A stretch of DNA of 64,000 nt from Aphrophora alni (GCA_963513935.1 OY740769.1:104387762-104451761); one strand, 5' to 3'. Shown: positions 12,086 through 25,672, numbered from the stretch's first letter. Made by a program: numbers and translations. Notes: a model not told the origin generated them from the sequence alone.

Positions 12086-13904
12086 GGGCACCTGATAGAA
12101 ACAACGCTTCATAATGCTTTAATAATCACCACTCTAGGGTGTAGCCTCCTTCGGCACTTACTTATTAAATTTTGAAATTTCTATAGCGTCTCAGCTCTTC
12201 CCATCTATCATTAGGACAAGCCCCCGACAGAAAGAGCTGAAGGGTGACGCAAAGGTCGACATTGCTGTGCATGAACTGACTTTGTACACTAAGGTACGTG
12301 GGGAAAGGGGTGGAGTGGCACCTCGGGAAACCAAGTGGAGGTGACCACTCCGGGGACCAGGGGAGGGAAAAGTGCATGGCACTAAGGACTTGCAGGAAAG
12401 GTCGGACTCAGACGGGGGGAGTATCCTCTGAGCCGACCTTAACATTTAATTACAAAAATAAATAAAAATAAAAGAAAAACTCCTGAAGCCTTTTAGGTCA
12501 GATCATGCTCAGCGTCGTTATTTTTAAACTCCTCTTCTCCCATACGAAGAGAAATTTAAACTATTCACGGCTCTTAACAATTTCCGTGAGAAAAAGAATT
12601 TTGAAGGGTCTAAACAAATAATCCATTTGAAAAATAAACAAAAAAGCAGTATGAAACGTTGGGGAGTCAAAATTGTTTTAGTGCCCAAGGCAGGGCATGT
12701 GGTGTTTGACTTAAGGTCTTATGTATGTGTATCATGTGCCCCAAAAAAAAGGAATTTAAATTAATCAAAAAAATTATGTAAAAAAAAATTTCATCAAAAT
12801 AAGATAAGTGTTCAAAAAAAAAAGATGTACAAAGAAAGATGTATTAAGAAAAGGTGTAGCAAAGTAAATATGTAAATAAAAGGTGACCCATGGTGAGGAA
12901 AACCCAACTCCGGTTTTCTCAACCCTAACAAAAAAAACTAAATCAGGAAACAAACATGTTGACCTGCTAACTAACAAACAAACAAATTAATCAAAACAAA
13001 CAGGCCAACCATGTCGCCCTATATACAAAAACTGGGCCCCTATAATTTGGAAAAGAGAAGAAAATTTAGCACCCAAGATATATTATTAAAAGGTGTTCAA
13101 CATTTCAATTTACTATCAAACAGATGCCACCATCTGCATCAACCAGTCCACCGCCATGATGATAAAATTAAAAAAAAATAAATAAAAATAATTTTCCTTT
13201 CAAGATGACGAAAAAAAAATTCAAAAGCAAGCTCAGTGTTTTTTAACGGGTCCACTAATCGCAGCAAATCCACTGCCATTTTAACTGTTGCTGATAATAA
13301 TAGATAAAAAAAAAATAAACCAAGTAATTTAAAAAAAATTTCTTTTAAGAAGATGCCCAAAAAAATTAAAGAGCCAGAGAAAGACTCAAGTATTATATGT
13401 AGAGTAGATGTTGTGTATATGTGTGTGTGTAAGTATGAATCAATACAGACAACGAAAGAAAACTCGAGAAAATTTTTTGAAGGAGATTTTGAAAATTTTT
13501 TTTGTTTTTTTTTTTTTGTTTTTAACTATTTTTGGATTTTATTATTTATTTAAATTTTTTTTTTGGATTCCCGAATGAGCCCGCTGTCTGGATCAAATTC
13601 AGTGAATGACTAGGGTGCAGTGTATGTAAATATATATATATATAAAAAAATATTTAAGCAGACAAAATAATAAAAAAAAATTTTATCGAAATTGGTTTAG
13701 AAGTTTTTGTGTAAGTGTTTATAAAAATAACTAAATAATAAAAAAAAAAGAGACTATAGATTTATAGAGATTTAAATATTTAAACTAAATAAAAAAAATT
13801 TCATCAGCAACAGTTGTGCAGTATTTGAAAAGCTGCAAAACATAAAAATGAGCCTTGTTTAACAAAATAATTTTGAATTTAAATTTAGATAGTTCCAATG
13901 CGAA

Positions 13905-14022
13905 ATTTTGAAAATTAACTACGGTTCCAGAATTTAAAAAAATTAACCAAGCTCTGTAATTTAGAAAAAAAAACAAACTAGAATTTAAAAAATTAACCAC
14001 GCTAGAATAGAAAATCAACCAC
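13905..14022 (-). repeat. Iterated motif next to the primer-binding site
   Basis: Reading the plus strand, AATTAACCACGCT, AATCAACCACGCTCTG, AATTAACCAAGCTCTG and AATTAACTACGG-like blocks alternate with GAATTTAAAAAA. The last block runs into the primer-binding site, so the array looks like partial duplications of the PBS-proximal leader. Confidence 0.55.
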
Positions 14023-14034
14023 GCTCTGCTACCA
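14023..14034 (-). other. Primer-binding site matching initiator tRNA-Met
   Basis: The minus strand reads TGGTAGCAGAGC. Its first 11 bases are complementary to the 3' end of metazoan initiator tRNA-Met as I know it (…CTCTGCTACCA). It sits 6 nt inside the 5' LTR boundary. This supports minus-strand transcription of the element. Confidence 0.75.
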
Positions 14035-14040
14035 AAAACA

Positions 14041-16113
14041 TGTTACCAGGGGACTTAAATTTAATAAAGGCGGAACCAAAATGGTAACAATGTTTGAAAA
14101 GAAAAATAAAAAAAAGACAAAGACAAATTTAGTAATTAACAAGGCTCAAGTTTATTGAAAGCAGAAGGAAATTTCGGCGCTTCAGACTTTGTCATTTACA
14201 ACAAAAGACATCCTGACACAAATCATCAATAAAAAAAAACTTATGATTAACAATATCATAAATTGTAAAAGTTATAAGCCCTTAATTGTAACATATAATA
14301 ATTTAAAAAAAAAAAAAAAATTTAATCAACAGATTCTAAAAATTTATCCCCCCTTTTAATATGTATATTTATAGTTACAAAAATTTAACAAAAAAAAACA
14401 ATGAGCACAGCTTAATAATTCACAGAATTATAATTAATCAAAAAAAAAGATTATACGCCCTTAATGTAAAAGTATAATAATAAAAAAAAAATTTAATCAA
14501 AAGATTCAAAAAAAAGAAAAAAACTTATCCCCCCCTTTTTAGTTTATAAGATGATAGTTTCTTTTTAAACAATTACAGAATTTAACAAAATATAAAAGAG
14601 TTTGATATTTTAAGTTCAAAAATCATATCTATAGTTAACATGTTTATCACTAAACTAAAGATACATAATATAACTGGTTTGAAAAATTTCTTAAAAACTA
14701 TATTGGCCAAATAAATTTATATATTTTAAACAAACAAAAAAAAGGAATTTAGAATTTTGAAATTTTGTTAATTGACGTCAATTATTTTAATTTGGAAATT
14801 AACCTCTTGGAGGTTGTTAGGACCGAAAATTGCATGCAGGCTCCACCCAATAATTGTTTTTTATATATATTTTATAATTAACTACACAGGTCTACATTTA
14901 GAAAATAGTCTTAAGGAACACATATTTGCGAAAGTAAATTTAGGCACATATACAAAATGAGTTAGTTAAAGTTCTGTAAAGTCAGCTGTAGAAAAAGACA
15001 TCACTTTTATGCACTCGAAAATGTGAAGTTACGTTATATAAAAAAAAACGTGTTTTGCCAACAGGACGAAACTTGTTAGGATGTTTCGTTGGTTTGCGCA
15101 ATGTGAGACAAGAATTTCTTTATTTCTCCAATTTCTCCTATTTGTCCTACCAGCATATTAGCTGTGAGCAAAAAACATGTTCTTTTAGTGTCTGTACAAA
15201 ATCAGACATGTTTTAGCATTAATGTTCATCATTAAAGAAATATCTGATTATTTGCCAAAATTAAAGAAAATTGATTGTATAACAGAAATTCGTTAAGATG
15301 GTACTTAAAAGCTTCTTAGATTATTATAAATCTATTTATATATATTTTAATTTTGTTTAAAAGAAAGCTTGTATAAGACTTGTAAGATTTTGCAAAAGCT
15401 TGTAAAACGAAATTTTCTGATTTAGAAGAAATTTCCTCAATTGTTTTATATTTGACATGTTCATATTCTGATCATTTAATGTTCAACACTAGTTTGCACT
15501 TATTTCACAAAAATGTTCAAAACGTAAAATGTGCCTTTGCAAGATTTTGTAAATGATGTTTTAAGAAAAGAAAATTTTTATAATCATTTAGTTTCAAAAG
15601 GAAATAGAATATTGAATAAAACATGAAATACATATTTTAAAGAATACATGATAATTAACAAATTATTTTAAAAATTAACAAAATTTATAATATGACAAAA
15701 TCTGTAAGGTTGAAGTACCTGGTAAATCCTGTCGCAGATCACGTGAGGTAGTACCGAGAAAATGATGGTTAATTTTAACATTTTTGAACCAGATTATTAG
15801 ACCAAGGCGCACAATTAGTAATTTAACATGATGTTTTAGAAAGACGGTAATTTTGAGAGAAGAAAGAAAAACTTTTAGCTAACGGAGTTATGAAGAGTGT
15901 AGACCATGTTGTTATCGCATGTAGACTGTGGACCGGTAATCGAGAAGCTAGCTTGACCGGCGAAAATGTACTTTGGTTTCAAGTATCAGGTGATGCTTGG
16001 TTTAGGAGCGGGCCGCTAGATGCCAGCATCTGTCAAGCGACGGAAAGTGGAATGTATATTTACGAAATGAGTTAAGTTATTGCGGAAGTGCTTTTTTGGA
16101 TTTAAATGCTACA
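14041..16113 (-). repeat. Upstream (5') LTR
   Basis: This is the second 2073-bp copy of the LTR. In the element's orientation it is the 5' LTR and should carry the promoter. I saw no difference from the other copy in the blocks compared, including boundaries and homopolymer lengths. Confidence 0.9.
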
Positions 16114-16339
16114 ACAGATTATTTATTTATTTTTATTTTATTTTTTTGGAACTATGCAAAATATGTTCAACTATCAAATGATATAAGTACAAGAAAAACA
16201 AATAACAATGCATTATGTAAAAATAGAGTTGTTGCCCAGTGAAACATCTTCAGAGATAATTACTGTAAATAACTTTTAACTCATTTAGTATAGGTCTCTG
16301 CTCCGTTGCGTCAAAGTGATCTTATTGGCATTACAGTTT

Positions 16340-18930
16340 GATGAAAATATATGTCAAACCAGTGGATTATAATGATTTTTAGTTTTTGCATGAAATTTTG
16401 AATAGTGTGGTTTGGCAATGTCGTGTATGAAAAAAATCTTGAGGTCTGTATGTAGAATTATATCACTAATGTATGATGGAGCTTGTGTTATTAACGTTAA
16501 AATTTTGATTGAAATTCCTGAATCTCTATTGTAGGTTACTCTTTTTAGTGGAGCGAAATAGCTGTAAATCATAAGTTCATATTGGTCTTAATAAAGTGGT
16601 ATTGGTGGTTCATTTGTGTCATATTTTAACACAAGATGTAGAATTGATTGAGGCGATAGAGAAGTTTCAGCCTTGCATTTAAAGTTAGTTGCTTTGTCTT
16701 TATCTGATGATGCTATGTTGATTGTCAAGATATAAACCTAAATGTAGGACTTTGGTGTCTTGAGGAATTGGAATATTATTTAAATAGGTAGGAGGACACG
16801 GTTTTTTACAAAGTGTAAAAGTTATATGACATGATTTGTTAGGATTTATTTTTATTCTCCAATTTTTGCACCAGGATGTTAATTTATTAATATGGTTCTG
16901 TATATTTAAAGTAACTTCTTCCAGTTAGTCACAATGATAAATATAATTGTATCATCATCATATGTAGCAATCGTTGTATTTGGAACCTCCGGAAGATCAT
17001 CAATGTAGATGTTGTAGAGTATAGGTGACAATATGGAACCTTGAAAAACTCTTGCATCACTTTTCTGTAAATTTGAGTAAGCCAATTATTGTCAAACTAG
17101 AATCTGTCTTCAAAAAAATGATCTTAAAATGCTGTAATAGTTATTGCAGAGGATCGATTTCAATTTATAGAGTAAGCCTTTATGCCATTCTCGATCAAAT
17201 GCTGTTTTTACTTCTTCTTAGTATATCAAGAAGTATATCAGAAGTGTATTGACACTCTTGGCCTATATTACTCCCTCTCTAGTCCTAAAACAGTAAAGTC
17301 AACAACTCGATAAAGTTGCTGAATGATGGAATGATAATTTCTAAACTCAAACTGGTGATTTATAATGGAATTATGTTTTTTTAATTTTTTTTTTTTTTTT
17401 TTTTAATTGAAACAAGTCTTAGTTTAAATAGTGTTAAGGTAACCGGGAGAAGACTTGTAGGTTGATATAAAGAAGCTTTATAAGGTGGTTTCTCAGGTTT
17501 TATAAACAAATCTATTTCCGATAGTTTCCACTGGATTGAGAAGAGTGTAGTTCTTAGAATTGACTTATTTATTTCAATTATGAAAAGGATCCCAGTATAA
17601 GATAATTGCTTAAGAACTTTTACAGATATTAGTTCATAGCCAGTTGATTTTCCAATAATTGATTTGTATATTCCATTTTGAACTTCTCGTACAGTAATAT
17701 ATATTTTGGTATTAATGGAGTTGAAATAAATTCTTTAACTTGTTACATAAAATTTGCAGTTGTATATATCTGGATTTGGTTTGAAAACTTCAACCATGTG
17801 ATCTATAATAGATCTCCCTTTTCCTGATCTGTTCTTGCCCAAGACTTTGGCTAAATGGGAGCAATGGTTGAACTTTTTTTAATGTGCGTCTTGTTGTTTG
17901 GCATGAACTTCTTTCATTTGTACTAAGAGTACTGGTGGTTATTAATAACTATTTAAACTAAATATTTGATGCTTATCAAATTGTTCTGTATTAAACATAA
18001 TAATTTAAGTCTATTTGACAAGCGGTTTTTTATCAGAATGACTAGAGCACTGGTCATTGATTTTCTTGAATAGGATGTCTTATATATTGTGGGTAAATAG
18101 AACCATTTGTTCTCAAGTTACGAGAAGACAAGGTGCACTTGTGCATAGTTTTTTGGAAAAAATTCTACAGCATATTCAACTTTGATGGGTAAAGATAGTT
18201 TTACATCTAACTTAATATTGAAGATATTATGAAACCTATCCCAATCAACTCTGCTTGAAGTAAGAGATGACCTTTGTGAAGATGGTATGGGTTGTGTGGT
18301 CAGGGTTAAAGGACAGGAGAATTGTCCAAAGAAAGATAATTAAAATTGGAGGCAGTTTGTTATAGAGAATTTAGTCCTTTAAACACAAAATAGTCCAACA
18401 AATTTGGTAATTTTGAAATTCCTTCCAGCCAGTAGGTTGGAGCTTGAAAATTACTAAAGTCAAACTTCTTGTCGTTGGTAGAATGTAGTAATGTTCTTCC
18501 TCAGGGGTTGATGAGATGAGAGCCCTATTGAATATGTTTGGCATTGTAGTAACCATCTGCGATAAAACGTGAACCAAGAAATTTAAAACAGTTTTATAAC
18601 TGATCTGCTGTAATTTTAAAACGAGGTGGACAGTAAAGAGTTGCTACATTAATCTGATATTATTTTAGACAGACTGTCACTACTGCTGCTTAGAGATAAT
18701 TGGTCGGTGGGTCCATATTGTGAGGATGATGTTGGAGGGATGAAAACTGCTGTACCTTCTTAACTTTTATTGCCAAGATGATCTGTGCAATAAATCTGAT
18801 ACCCTTTACTGTAAAAACCGAAATTCTGTTTTAAATGGGTTTTTGTGATAAGGGAAATTATCTATGTGTTTATCATGGAGGATATTTTCAAGTCAGGAAA
18901 ATGTTGCAGAACTGTATTAGCATTCGAGAG
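16340..18930 (-). mobile_element. Jockey-clade LINE relic
   Basis: The minus strand shows, in order: an ORF2 start region near 18850 (ITKTHLKQNFGFYSKGYQIY); endonuclease blocks at about 18630-18390 (CPPRFKI, then after a shift SSHQPLRKN and LQAPTYWL-like text, ending KFVGLF); an RT core near 17060-16930 (QGSILSPILYNIYIDDLPE followed by YDDD in place of YADD); and a C-terminal block near 16500-16370 (APSYISDIILHTDLKI) of a type seen at jockey protein ends. Stops and frameshifts are frequent, so it is inactive. The first LTR element described here lies directly against its 3' side. No poly(A) tail or target duplication was identified. Confidence 0.85.
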
Positions 18931-19499
18931 ATAAGCAGTGAGAGAATTTAATGTGAAATTATTTGTCATGTTTAGGAATTAATACTTGAATTAATTGAGT
19001 CATTAGTGTATTTATTGGTATACAAATTTTTGCATATAGTTGAGAAAGTTGGTAATTGGAGAAGAAATTGGTAAAAATATAAGTTGAAGAAATGTCAGTG
19101 GTTAGGTGAGAGACGTGGTAGACTTTGTTGGGATTTTTTAATAATTGCAGGTAAATTATTGGTGGTATTTATTGATAAAGAGGGGAAGGATTCCATATAA
19201 TTTAATTTAGGTGTGTTATGTTTAAATTGATTTAGATCACAGTGGGGATGCAGCATTGTAATTCTCAATATACATTACAGCCTCTATAGCAGGATATGTG
19301 ATCTTGAGTGCATAGGGCCCATCAAGCTGGCACATCCTGGGGATTTTTACATGATGTTAATTCATGATCTTTAACTATGTTATTAAGCTGGTAGTAAAAT
19401 GCTACTTTAATTGGTAAACTAAAAGGTGATACTGAGACCCAAATATGACACCACCACTTAGAACAATCTTATCAATCCTGTTAGTCTGAATTGAAGTTG

Positions 19500-22400
19500 A
19501 ATCATTCAGTGGTTAAAGACGTTATCTAGTGTTTTTGGATGATTTCACAAGAAAGGTGTTTGTATATATACTTTCTTAAGAGCAAAGATCCAATAAAGAA
19601 ATATTTTGAATATTAAATTTTTTTGTAGTAAACCAAACAATAAAGACTTTGCCAACTGATAATGGTGGAGAATGTTGTAATCAAGCATTTTCTGATTATT
19701 TGCAACAAAAAAACTGGAATACATCATGAAATTACTATTCCTTACACACCAGAACAAAATGAAACCACAGAAAGAATTAACAGAATGCTTGTAAAAAAGA
19801 CTTGTTTATTTTTCAATTCAAATCTAGAATAAGAATTTTGGGCTGAAGCAGTGAATACTGCATCATATTTAATTAATAAATCTCCATTTAGAGGTCTTAC
19901 AGGTAAAACGACCGAAATAGCATGGATTGGAAGAAACCTAACTTGAAACATCTTAGAATTTTTAGTTGTTAAGTACCAAAACAAAAGGTATAGAAATTGT
20001 ATACAAAGTCAGAAGCCTGTACCATGATAGGATACTTGGAAAAATACAAAGGATACTCCCTATACAACCCTATCAAATTTCAATTTATAGCCGGGATATC
20101 CTTTTTGTAAAAACAGTATAAAGACAGCATAATAAGGAATATGATAATTTTTGTTTGAAGATGAATTGTCAGCAGTGGGTACTAAATCATGAAGGGCCTA
20201 AATTTAAAAATGCTCATGAAAACATTTTAGGCAATAGTTTTTCAGCTTCACAACATTTAACATCAGAACTAAGAAGGTCAACAAGAGTGAAGAACCCGTG
20301 GGTATATCTTAAAGATTTTATTACTTTATTACATACTCTGTATACTACTGTAACAGATCCAACCACAGTTAAAGAGGCAGTGAATCACTCGGATGTATCC
20401 TTGTGTGGGAAATAAATGAAAGATGAATATAATGAATTGTTATAAAATAATACATGGGAATTAGTGGTTTTGTCACCTGTTAAGAATCCTATTAACTGTA
20501 AGTCAGTTTTTAAAATAAAAAGAAACTGTCTTGGTAGTATTATTCAACAAAAGTTTGTCAGTAATCGAAGGTTATTCGAAGAAAAAAGGTATTGATTATG
20601 AAGAGACATATTCAACAGTAGTATATTTCAGTATCATTAGATTTATGTTGTCTTTGGCTTTAAAATGTGACCTTGATATTGATGAAATGGATGCTGTGAC
20701 ACCTTTTCTTCAAGGAGATTTGGAAGAGGAAATATACATGTCCAGCCAGAGGGTTTCAGAAATTCCAATAAAGTGTGTAGATTAAAGAAATCATTACCAG
20801 TATATAAAAGCTGGACTCAAATTTTGATAGATTTTGTTCTCAACCAATCCATAGTTGATCCATGTGTATATTCAAAAATATATAATGAACGTATGTTAAT
20901 TGTTGCTATTTATATAGATGATATCTTAGTATTTTCAAATGATAAATCGCTGAAAAAGGAGCTAAAGGAAAAATTAATGTCATATTTTGAGATAAAGGCA
21001 AAAAATATTGATGGAGCATGATTTATGCTTAGAATGCAGATTATGAGAGATCGTAAAAATGGCAAACTTTGTATAGATCAAGAGCTGTATATTCAGCTCA
21101 ATCATTTCAAAATGGAATATTGCTACTGTTACGAATAAAAATTCAAGTAATTGGGTTCAAATAAAATGTGACTATTTGGTATAAATAAAATTCCTGACAT
21201 ATAAACATATAAATATTACAATTTTAATTTTAAGTCTCTCAAGCAAATAATTGATTTTAATATATTATGTATATATTTATTACTCTCAGTATAGTGACAT
21301 TCATAAATCTATCATCTTAAGCTAATCTACCAATGAAATGTTTTAGGCCTTCAATCCAGACCCATCCCAATGATTAATAAAGGTTATTGAATTTAAAATG
21401 AATTCTAAAGATTTATTAAGTTTCTTTATACATGAGGCTTGCTCACATTTTTAAAACTGAGCTAACGTGATCCTGTGCCATAATCCTCCAGTCCAATCTT
21501 TCCGTCAATTGACTGACCACCCAGCAACCCCGTGCCAACTCCAGCTGCCGAAACTCTTTGCTGAGTCTGAACTAAATTTCCTACCAACCTTTGGTGTATG
21601 TACTCGTCTGTCATTTGTGACACGTTAGAAAGTTGCAGGTTAAATAATTACCTCACTTTTTTTACTTTGTCATAATAATTGTTTATGTTCTGGTGTCTAT
21701 TGATTTGATTTATAATATTTGTCTTTTGCCTTCTAACTTAACTTTAAATCCTAACACAACCTTATAGGGATACCACTGGATGACAACCAAAAATTAACAA
21801 AGACTGTTTTTTGTTGTTGTTTCCCCCCCCCCCCAATTTTATTAGCTCCCGGATTGAAATATACCAATATAATATAAGTATAAAAATTACTTGTAATCTG
21901 TCTATTCAATCCTGAATCCTAGAACTCTTGTGTATGCTCACAAGAAAGTACGTATAAAAACCTACATTAAACAAAAAAATTACCCAACGATGATTTGGCA
22001 TAAAATGGAGGGAATTGAATTTTTTCTAAAAATGCCGATTACAGCCGTAAAATTCCAATTTCAAAAAAAATTAACCACCTGTTTATAGCATCAAAATTCA
22101 CATTTTCTTTAATTTTTTTGAAAACCCGAAATTTTCCCGTTATTTATTGCAATTTTAGTAGAAAACTAAAGTTTCGTACATTTTGGTTTTTGAGTTTAGG
22201 ATTCATTTTTAAAGTATTTCTATCGGATCAGGTCGAATACATCCACGAATATTTTACAATTAAAAAATATTTTTCGACGACCAACAGAACCGGAGATATT
22301 AAAAATTAAAAAAAAGTATTGTCAGTATACACTTAAAATGCATAAAAAATGTACATTTGTGCAATTTTGCCATGAAGCACATGCCCGATTTTACCAAATT

Positions 22401-22740
22401 TTTTTTCCCACTTCATCTTAACATATTTAATGATGAAAAAAATCTGACTTTGCAATTACATCATAACTTTGTTTTTTTTGTTTGTTTAATTTCCCTCTAC
22501 TATATATACTGTGATAGAAAAAGTACCGTTAGTTTAAGATTAAATTCTTCATATCAAGCTAGAAGTAAGCATATTGATTTCAAGTAGCATTTTTATCAGA
22601 GAAAAGCTAAATGAAAAGGTTATCAAATTATTATAAAACAATACCAAAATCATGCCTGCTGATTTTTTGACTAAAAGGACTAAATATTAAAACAACATCA
22701 GTTTTTATTGTGAAGAACTGGGATTACAATTATTGATCAA
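19500..22740 (+). mobile_element. Broken Ty1/copia retrotransposon (integrase, RT, RNase H relics)
   Basis: The plus strand holds an integrase core at about 19535-19930 (LDDFTRKVFVY, TDNGGE, IPYTPEQNETTERINRM, FWAEAVNTASYLINKSP). RT follows at about 20270-21125 (LRRSTRVKNP, EMDAVTPFLQGDLEEEIYM, CRLKKSL, then AIYIDDILVF with the YIDD form of the catalytic motif, and GKLCIDQELYIQ). The RNase H end is at about 22505-22700 (IYCDRKSTVSLRLNSSYQAR, SKHIDF, PADFLTKR). These are copia hallmarks in pol order. Stops and shifts break each block. About 1.3 kb of unrelated sequence (roughly 21130-22490, including a C12 run near 21823) separates RT from RNase H and is probably a later insertion whose ends I could not define. 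No LTRs were found. Confidence 0.85.
20531..21021 (+). pseudogene. Copia reverse transcriptase fragment in two frames
   Basis: Two overlapping frames (20531-20785 and 20773-21021) together carry the copia RT palm and fingers. The first has DIDEMDAVTPFLQGDLEEEI, equivalent to the LDVKTAFLNGDLEEEI block. The second has LKKSL-VYKSW and DPCVY, then YIDDILVFSND. A frameshift near 20780 and flanking stops rule out a working enzyme. Confidence 0.8.
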
Positions 22741-22744
22741 TTAA

Positions 22745-24295
22745 TTCTAGTAGTAGTGTTAGTGTGCATTAATTTACATGTGATTTTATATAAACATATT
22801 GAGACAGTCTCAGATTAGATTTCAATCCACTCAATTGCTGAATTCCACAAAAATCAGTAATTTCTTGGAAAATCGTAACATGTTGAGAATTGAAGGAAAC
22901 AGGACAACATTCAACTAGATAACCTAGTTTGAAAGTATATGGTCAGACCTGCTAGGGAATTTAAATTCTTTTGTTTCTTAGCAAATACAATTTGCATAAC
23001 AACGGTCATATTATAGTGCTCATACATGATATTATTATTTTTTATTATTAGTAAATACATCTGATATAAAAAAATTATAAAATACCTAAATTTTAAAAGT
23101 TGCAAAGAAAAATGTTACTTAAGAAAATCTAGAATTAACCATGAGAAGTGATACTACTAAAAGGATACACTAAAATGGAGTAAAAATAATTTTTAAAATA
23201 AATAAATAAGGGGTGATTTTTATGAAATAAAGTCATTATTATATTATTATAGTTATTTGTATTTAAATGCATATAGTAAAATACTGTCAACATTATAATT
23301 ATTGTAACTAGTAGACCTGTAAAATGACAGTATCATCAATAATTGTGGATTAACAATTTTTGAAATATGTTAGTGTAAAGGGAAATAACTGAATAATGAG
23401 AAATAATACTAAAATATAATTATATTATGTCAAGTAAACATGACCAATTATAAAACTAATACGATATTTTTGTAAGACAATAAGAGTACCTACTAGATAA
23501 ACATGCAATTTATGACCATAAATTATATTAACAAATTTTAACAAAATCGTAAAGACAAAAAATGGCAAGACATTGCCAAAAACAGGAATTATTCAATTCT
23601 ACAAAAATATATGTTTTCTTTATGAAATCAAAGAAGAAATGATCCAGTGGATTATGATCCAGAAGTCAATCAAGTATAATAGTGATAATCTAAATTACTA
23701 ATAACGAAATTTACAATGTTCCTTTTCACATGCAAGTCTTATTAAAAAAACAATATTCAACATTTTCAAATAAATGTATACTTCTTACTTGTTACAGAAT
23801 TCCATATAAAATCACAATTTACAATGATTTAATTTGTAACACCTACTTTTTTAATACAATTGCTTAGGAAATAATAGCTCTCAAAAGTTGTGTGTTAATT
23901 ATAGAATTTTTAGCCTTATAATCAAAGGTTCTAATAATAAAATGGTAAAAAATAAAATCTTCCAACTAATAGATAAACCATTAGCTGTATTGAATTAATA
24001 GAGTTGCAATTTTTGAAAATGAATTTTGGTTTTTTGTGGGTTCAGGGTCCAATTTTACAAACAAAATTATCATTTTACACACTCCTAAAACCAGATTGAC
24101 TGGTTTTATCTAATGTTTATTGCTATTGTATTCTTTCAAAATTTTCAATTATTTGGGCTTCTATAATAGAGTTCTATAAATTCAAGAAATTTTAAGAGAA
24201 GTGTCTAAAAAAAAGTACCTAGGATAAACAGTCATCTTAAATATAATTTTTTACGGAACTCTGTAATTAATATATCCGAAGAATCTAGAGAGATA
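22745..24295. other. A+T-rich intergenic region, nothing recognised
   Basis: Both strands were read. Only short random-looking open frames were seen (for example 22911-23105 on the minus strand). No repeat with clear boundaries was found. Confidence 0.55.
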
Positions 24296-24299
24296 TATT

Positions 24300-25041
24300 T
24301 AGATTTCTGATGAGGCCAAGTGCCCACTAAGTGATATATCACCCTGCAATGCTAAACATATACTTGTTGGCTGTAGAAAAGCTTTGGATGAGGGGAGATT
24401 TACCTTTAGACATTATAAAGTTCTGTCAGTGGTCCGATAAGCCCTAAGCTTAGGAATAGCAATTGCAAGAAAGGCGGGCAGTAAAAATATATTATATTAA
24501 ACACAAATTCACTATGTTAGTGAGGGAAGTAAAACTTCAAGAATGGGATCCAGGCTGGTGTCAAATTTCGGCCAGCTTTAGATTGGAAGATTATAATAGA
24601 TTATGCAAATAGTCACTACCAATTCCCTGAACTAATAGTCGTAACTAATATTTTCCCTCACATAACAGCTTATTCCCTGAGCACAAAACAATTCATCACG
24701 GACCCTGGGAAACTAACATCCCTCAGCAACATCTCTACAAAATGAATAAATATTTTTATACGGCTGCTCGATTGAAAGGTTTCACTACGCAGTTGTTCGT
24801 AGTTGAAGTATGTGGACTACCATCAAAAAGCATGTATGATATCCTGAAGAGACTGGCTTTGGGTAGAAGAAAAATAAATGAATTTTTAAAACGTATGTTA
24901 AAGAAGCTTTATATGTATCATACCTCCTATGGGTTAGAAGAAGAGACCAGTGGAAGGTTGGTAAGGGTAACTTTGTGGTCACATAAAGACGACTTAACCT
25001 TCCATACCCAGTTGCCAGTTCGGGGCCAACCTAATTCTTGA
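24300..25041 (+). mobile_element. 3' end of a LINE (RT C-terminal domain relic)
   Basis: Plus-strand frames read CPLSDISPCNAKHILVGCRK followed by ALDEGRFTFRHYKVL. This corresponds to the Cys/His-containing segment after the RT domain in a family of LINE proteins (CPLC...HIL-GC...GRY-WRHD-VL). WKIIIDYANSHYQFPELIVV and NKYF...FTTQLFVVEVCG (the FPVEVGCRGF block) follow. Stops interrupt it. The open frame at 24742-25041 is the tail of this relic and not a separate gene. The (GA)n array begins 48 bases further on. Confidence 0.7.
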
Positions 25042-25083
25042 CCATGCCAGGTGGTCCTAAATACATTTATATTATTTTATGAT

Positions 25084-25250
<167 letters not shown>

Positions 25251-25446
25251 ATTGGGAAGGGAGAAGGGCTTTTGAACTTGCAAAATTAGGCTCTGTATAA
25301 AAATATAGATGATCAATTCAATCAATAGGTTACTTTAATTTTTCTTCGTATGCTGTTATTCCTTCAAAAATTTCCAAATCGTTTCCATATTTTCGTAACA
25401 CCCTGTATAAATATGTATGTCTAATTACATATGTCCTTGCCAAATA

Positions 25447-25672
25447 CAATGAAACTTCACTTAACGGACACTTATAATAAACAACATTTTTGCATTCCCC
25501 GGCCGGCATCATGCTTTTCTGACGTTTGTTTCTAAATAACGGACTTTCCCAAAAATGGACACGGACATAAAATTGATGACCAATTAGTCAGTTGAAACTT
25601 CCGAATAGCGGTCAGTGAAGTGTAAACATTTTATGTGGTCTGAGCAGTGTCCGTTATTTGGAAGTTTCACTA
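25447..25672. mobile_element. Pogo/Tigger-like MITE (~226 bp)
   Basis: The left end reads CAATGAAACTTCACTTAACG and the right end, on the other strand, TAGTGAAACTTCCAAATAACG; both continue into GACACT. TA flanks both sides. The end sequence CA(G/A)TGAAACTTC...AACGGACAC is typical of pogo/Tigger families. There is no coding capacity. Confidence 0.65.

Larger units (their letters stand above)
9858..16113 (-). mobile_element. Non-autonomous LTR retrotransposon, apparently recent, minus strand
   Basis: Two direct repeats of exactly 2073 bp (9858-11930 and 14041-16113) flank a 2110-bp interior. Each starts TG and ends CA. The outer flanks repeat ACAG (9854-9857 and 16114-16117), a 4-bp target duplication. 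On the minus strand a primer-binding site TGGTAGCAGAG lies 6 nt after the upstream LTR, and a purine tract (G-run plus AGAG) directly precedes the downstream LTR, which fixes the orientation. The interior has no gag, protease, RT or integrase motif on either strand, so the element needs enzymes from elsewhere. The LTRs agree block by block by eye and contain the same small ORFs at an offset of 4183, so insertion is recent. Long LTRs plus a long non-coding interior resemble the LARD class. Confidence 0.9.

Noticed and set aside
12165..12445. Overlapping minus-strand frames in the LTR element interior
   Set aside because: They are proline/serine-rich with no gag or pol motif; two frames overlap each other, which suggests chance openness in a GC-richer patch.
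13139..14018. Minus-strand frames in the LTR element interior as gag-pol
   Set aside because: They are short, Phe-rich translations of A/T homopolymers with no zinc knuckle, protease or RT signature.
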